Positions 62,011 through 64,000 of a stretch of DNA of 64,000 nt are shown one piece after another (positions within the stretch are counted from its first letter, which is position 1; each line of letters opens with the position of its first letter). The notes beneath the pieces were generated by a model, which saw nothing but the letters and a program-made list of their open reading frames with translations, made no database searches and was not told the DNA's origin. Location of the stretch: assembly GCF_013409645.1 (NCBI RefSeq), contig NZ_JACCBG010000001.1:124001-188000 (forward strand), read 5' to 3'. The DNA comes from Nocardioides panaciterrulae (GTDB lineage: Bacteria; Actinomycetota; Actinomycetes; Propionibacteriales; Nocardioidaceae). Both the position numbers and the translations under genes were made by a program.

Positions 62011-64000
62011 CTAGCCCGTCCGCGGGGGCAGCTTCGCCGCGACGTCGTCGGGCATCGGCTCGTAGTGGGCGAACGCGCGGGTGAAGGTGCCCGCGCCGTG
62101 GCTGGCCGAGCGGAGGTCGACGGCGTAGCGGACCAGCTCGGTCTGGGGGACCTCGGCGAGGATGCTGGTGCGGTCCTCGCCGACCTTGTCGGTGCCGAGC
62201 ATCCGCCCGCGGCGGGCGGAGAGGTCGCTCATCACGCCGCCGACCAGGTCGTCGGGCACCACGACGGTGACGGTGTCGAAGGGTTCGAGCATCGTCACCG
62301 TGGTCGAGGCGGCGGCCTCGCGCAGCGCCAGGCCCCCGGCGGTCTGGAACGCCATGTCGGAGGAGTCCACGCTGTGCGCCTTGCCGTCGGTCAGGGTCAC
62401 CCGCAGGTCCACCACGGGGTAGCCGAGCCGCACACCCCGCTCCATCTGGGCGCGCACGCCCTTCTCGACGCTGGCGATGAACTGCCGGGGTACGGCGCCC
62501 CCGACCACCTTGTCGACGAACTCGAACCCGGTGCCCTCCGGCAGCGGCTCGACCTCGAGGTCGCAGACCGCGAACTGGCCGTGCCCGCCGGACTGCTTGA
62601 CGTGCCGGCCGTGGCCCTTGGCCGGACCGGCGAACGTCTCGCGCAGCGACACCGTGAACGGCACCTCGTCGACGTGCACGCCGTAGCGGGACCCGAGCCG
62701 CTCCAGCAGCGCCTCGGCGTGCGCCTCGCCCAGGCACCACAGCACCAGCTGGTGGGTCTCCGCGTTGTTCTCGATGCGCAGCGACGGGTCCTCGGCGCCG
62801 AGCCGGGCCAGCGCCTGGGAGAGCTTGTCGTCGTCGGCCTTGCTGTGGGCGACGACCGCGACCGGCAGCAGCGGGTCGGGCATCGTCCACGGCCGCAGCA
62901 CCCGCGGCTCCTCGACCGAGGACAGGGTGTCGCCGGTCTCGGCCCGGGTCAGCCGGCCGACCGCGCACAGGTCGCCGGCGACGATGCGGGAGGCGGGCGC
63001 CTGGTGCCGACCGAACGGGTACGCCAGGGCGCCGATCCGCTCGTCCTCGTCGTGGTCGTCGTGGCCGGCCAGCTCGCCGAAGAACGACGTGAAGTGGCCC
63101 GAGACATGCACCGGCTGGTCGGGCCGCAGGGTGCCGGAGAAGACCCGGACCAGGCTGAGCCGCCCGACGTACGGGTCGCTGGTGGTCTTCACGACCTCCG
63201 CGACCAGCGGACCGTCGGGGTCGCAGGCCAGCGCGGGCGCGCCCCGGCCCGCCGGCGTGAACACCTCCGGCGCGGGGTGCTCCGCCGGCGAGGGGAATGC
63301 CCGGGTGGCCAGGTCGAGCAGCTCCGCGCAGCCGACGCCGGTGGTCGAGCACACGGGGAGGACCGGGAAGAACGTCGCCCGGGCGACCGCCCGCTCGAGG
63401 TCGGCGACGAGCACGTCCTCGGCGATCTGCTCGCCCCCGACGTACCGGTCCATCAGCGTCTCGTCCTCGGACTCCTCGATCACGGCCTCGATCAGCTCCC
63501 CGCGCAGCTGCTCGGGAGCGCCGTCCTCCGGTGCGAGGAGGCCGGTGAGCCCGACGACCTCCGAGCCCGAGCGGCGGGGCACGTAGAGCGGCAGCACCTT
63601 GTCGCCGAACGCCTCCTGCGCCTGGCGCAGCAGGCCTTCGTAGTCGGCGCGCGCCTGGTCGAGCTTGGTGATCACGACGGCCCGGGGCATCCCCACTGCG
63701 TCGCACTCGCGCCACAGCGTGCGGGTGGCCTCGTCGACGGCCTCGTTGGCGGCGACCACGAACAGCGCACAGTCCGCGGCACGCAGCCCGGCGCGCAGCT
63801 CGCCGACGAAGTCGGCGTAGCCGGGGGTGTCGACCAGGTTGACTTTGACGCCGGCGTGCACCAGCGGCGCCACCGCGAGCGAGATCGACCGGCCGTGGGC
63901 CTGCTCGGACTCCTCGGAGTCGCAGACCGTGGTCCCGTCCCGGACCGAGCCGGGGCGGGTGAGGGCCCCGGCGCAGGCGAGCAGCGTCTCCGCGAGCGTG
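62011..64000 (-). CDS. elongation factor G-like protein EF-G2 (5' end outside the window)
   Basis: A translational GTPase of the EF-G2 type, 662 residues visible. The G-domain is present from switch I (SEESEQAHGRSISLAVAPL), through switch II DTPGYADF, ITKLDQ in place of NKxD, and the usual domains II-V (GGHGQFAVCDLEVEPLP, RRGRMLGTDKVGEDRTSILA). The P-loop lies beyond base 64000. Actinobacteria carry this paralogue beside the essential EF-G; its job is not established, and GTP use may differ. The stop is TAG at 62011-62013. Confidence 0.88.
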   Translation of the reverse strand, partial: TLAETLLACAGALTRPGSVRDGTTVCDSEESEQAHGRSISLAVAPLVHAGVKVNLVDTPGYADFVGELRAGLRAADCALFVVAANEAVDEATRTLWRECDAVGMPRAVVITKLDQARADYEGLLRQAQEAFGDKVLPLYVPRRSGSEVVGLTGLLAPEDGAPEQLRGELIEAVIEESEDETLMDRYVGGEQIAEDVLVADLERAVARATFFPVLPVCSTTGVGCAELLDLATRAFPSPAEHPAPEVFTPAGRGAPALACDPDGPLVAEVVKTTSDPYVGRLSLVRVFSGTLRPDQPVHVSGHFTSFFGELAGHDDHDEDERIGALAYPFGRHQAPASRIVAGDLCAVGRLTRAETGDTLSSVEEPRVLRPWTMPDPLLPVAVVAHSKADDDKLSQALARLGAEDPSLRIENNAETHQLVLWCLGEAHAEALLERLGSRYGVHVDEVPFTVSLRETFAGPAKGHGRHVKQSGGHGQFAVCDLEVEPLPEGTGFEFVDKVVGGAVPRQFIASVEKGVRAQMERGVRLGYPVVDLRVTLTDGKAHSVDSSDMAFQTAGGLALREAAASTTVTMLEPFDTVTVVVPDDLVGGVMSDLSARRGRMLGTDKVGEDRTSILAEVPQTELVRYAVDLRSASHGAGTFTRAFAHYEPMPDDVAAKLPPRTG

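Overview
The window is very GC-rich (most genes look about 70-75% G+C), with GTG starts, ATGA/GTGA overlaps and an F420-dependent oxidoreductase. This points to an actinobacterium. The gene content (EF-G2, large multi-domain ABC permeases, DUF1707/PadR pair, MDMPI/DinB proteins) resembles Nocardioides or a relative; that genus-level call is inference.

Layout. 1-7.2 kb: a PAP2-like membrane protein, two secreted proteins, a cluster of palindromic repeats, an SMP-30 lactonase + GMC oxidoreductase operon and two methyltransferases. About 7.4-14.2 kb: a block of visibly lower G+C (30 of 60 bases in 11881-11940) with a lipoprotein, a PD-(D/E)XK-like protein, a 48-aa membrane peptide with its own terminator, an AbiTii protein with a C-terminal membrane helix, a 645-aa protein ending in a HEPN-like RNase motif, and a decayed gene. 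I read this as a horizontally acquired, probably antiviral, island. 14.2-17.8 kb: a long-chain acyl-CoA ligase, a UDP-sugar-type epimerase and a DHFR-like reductase. 17.8-25.7 kb: a complete sugar operon (lipoprotein binding protein, two permeases, GH13, GH66) opposite a ROK regulator, probably for isomalto-oligosaccharides or dextran breakdown products.

25.7-32.3 kb: a DUF429-RelA/SpoT fusion, an ABC1/UbiB-like kinase, a 70-nt inverted repeat, an F420 oxidoreductase, a DinB protein and an MFS exporter. 32.5-43.5 kb: two ABC ATPases, two large FtsX-type permeases, a DUF427 gene, and a third permease that is a close copy of the second. 43.5-50.4 kb: MDMPI protein, a 26-aa membrane peptide, an M3 peptidase carrying a REP-like insertion, PadR + DUF1707 pair, a nucleotidyltransferase and a DUF3311/SSS symporter pair. 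50.5-54.9 kb: FUSC-type protein, a second cluster of the same palindromic repeats, a double-GNAT acetyltransferase, YceI and small proteins. 54.9-64 kb: GlmS, a DEAD-box helicase, an SGNH esterase, a lipoprotein penicillin-binding protein and an EF-G2 gene cut by the window edge.

Many genes have a TANNNT hexamer 6-8 nt before the start codon, the signature of leaderless transcripts; this decided several start choices (204, 5599, 6328, 32305, 40352, 44288, 50503, 56909).
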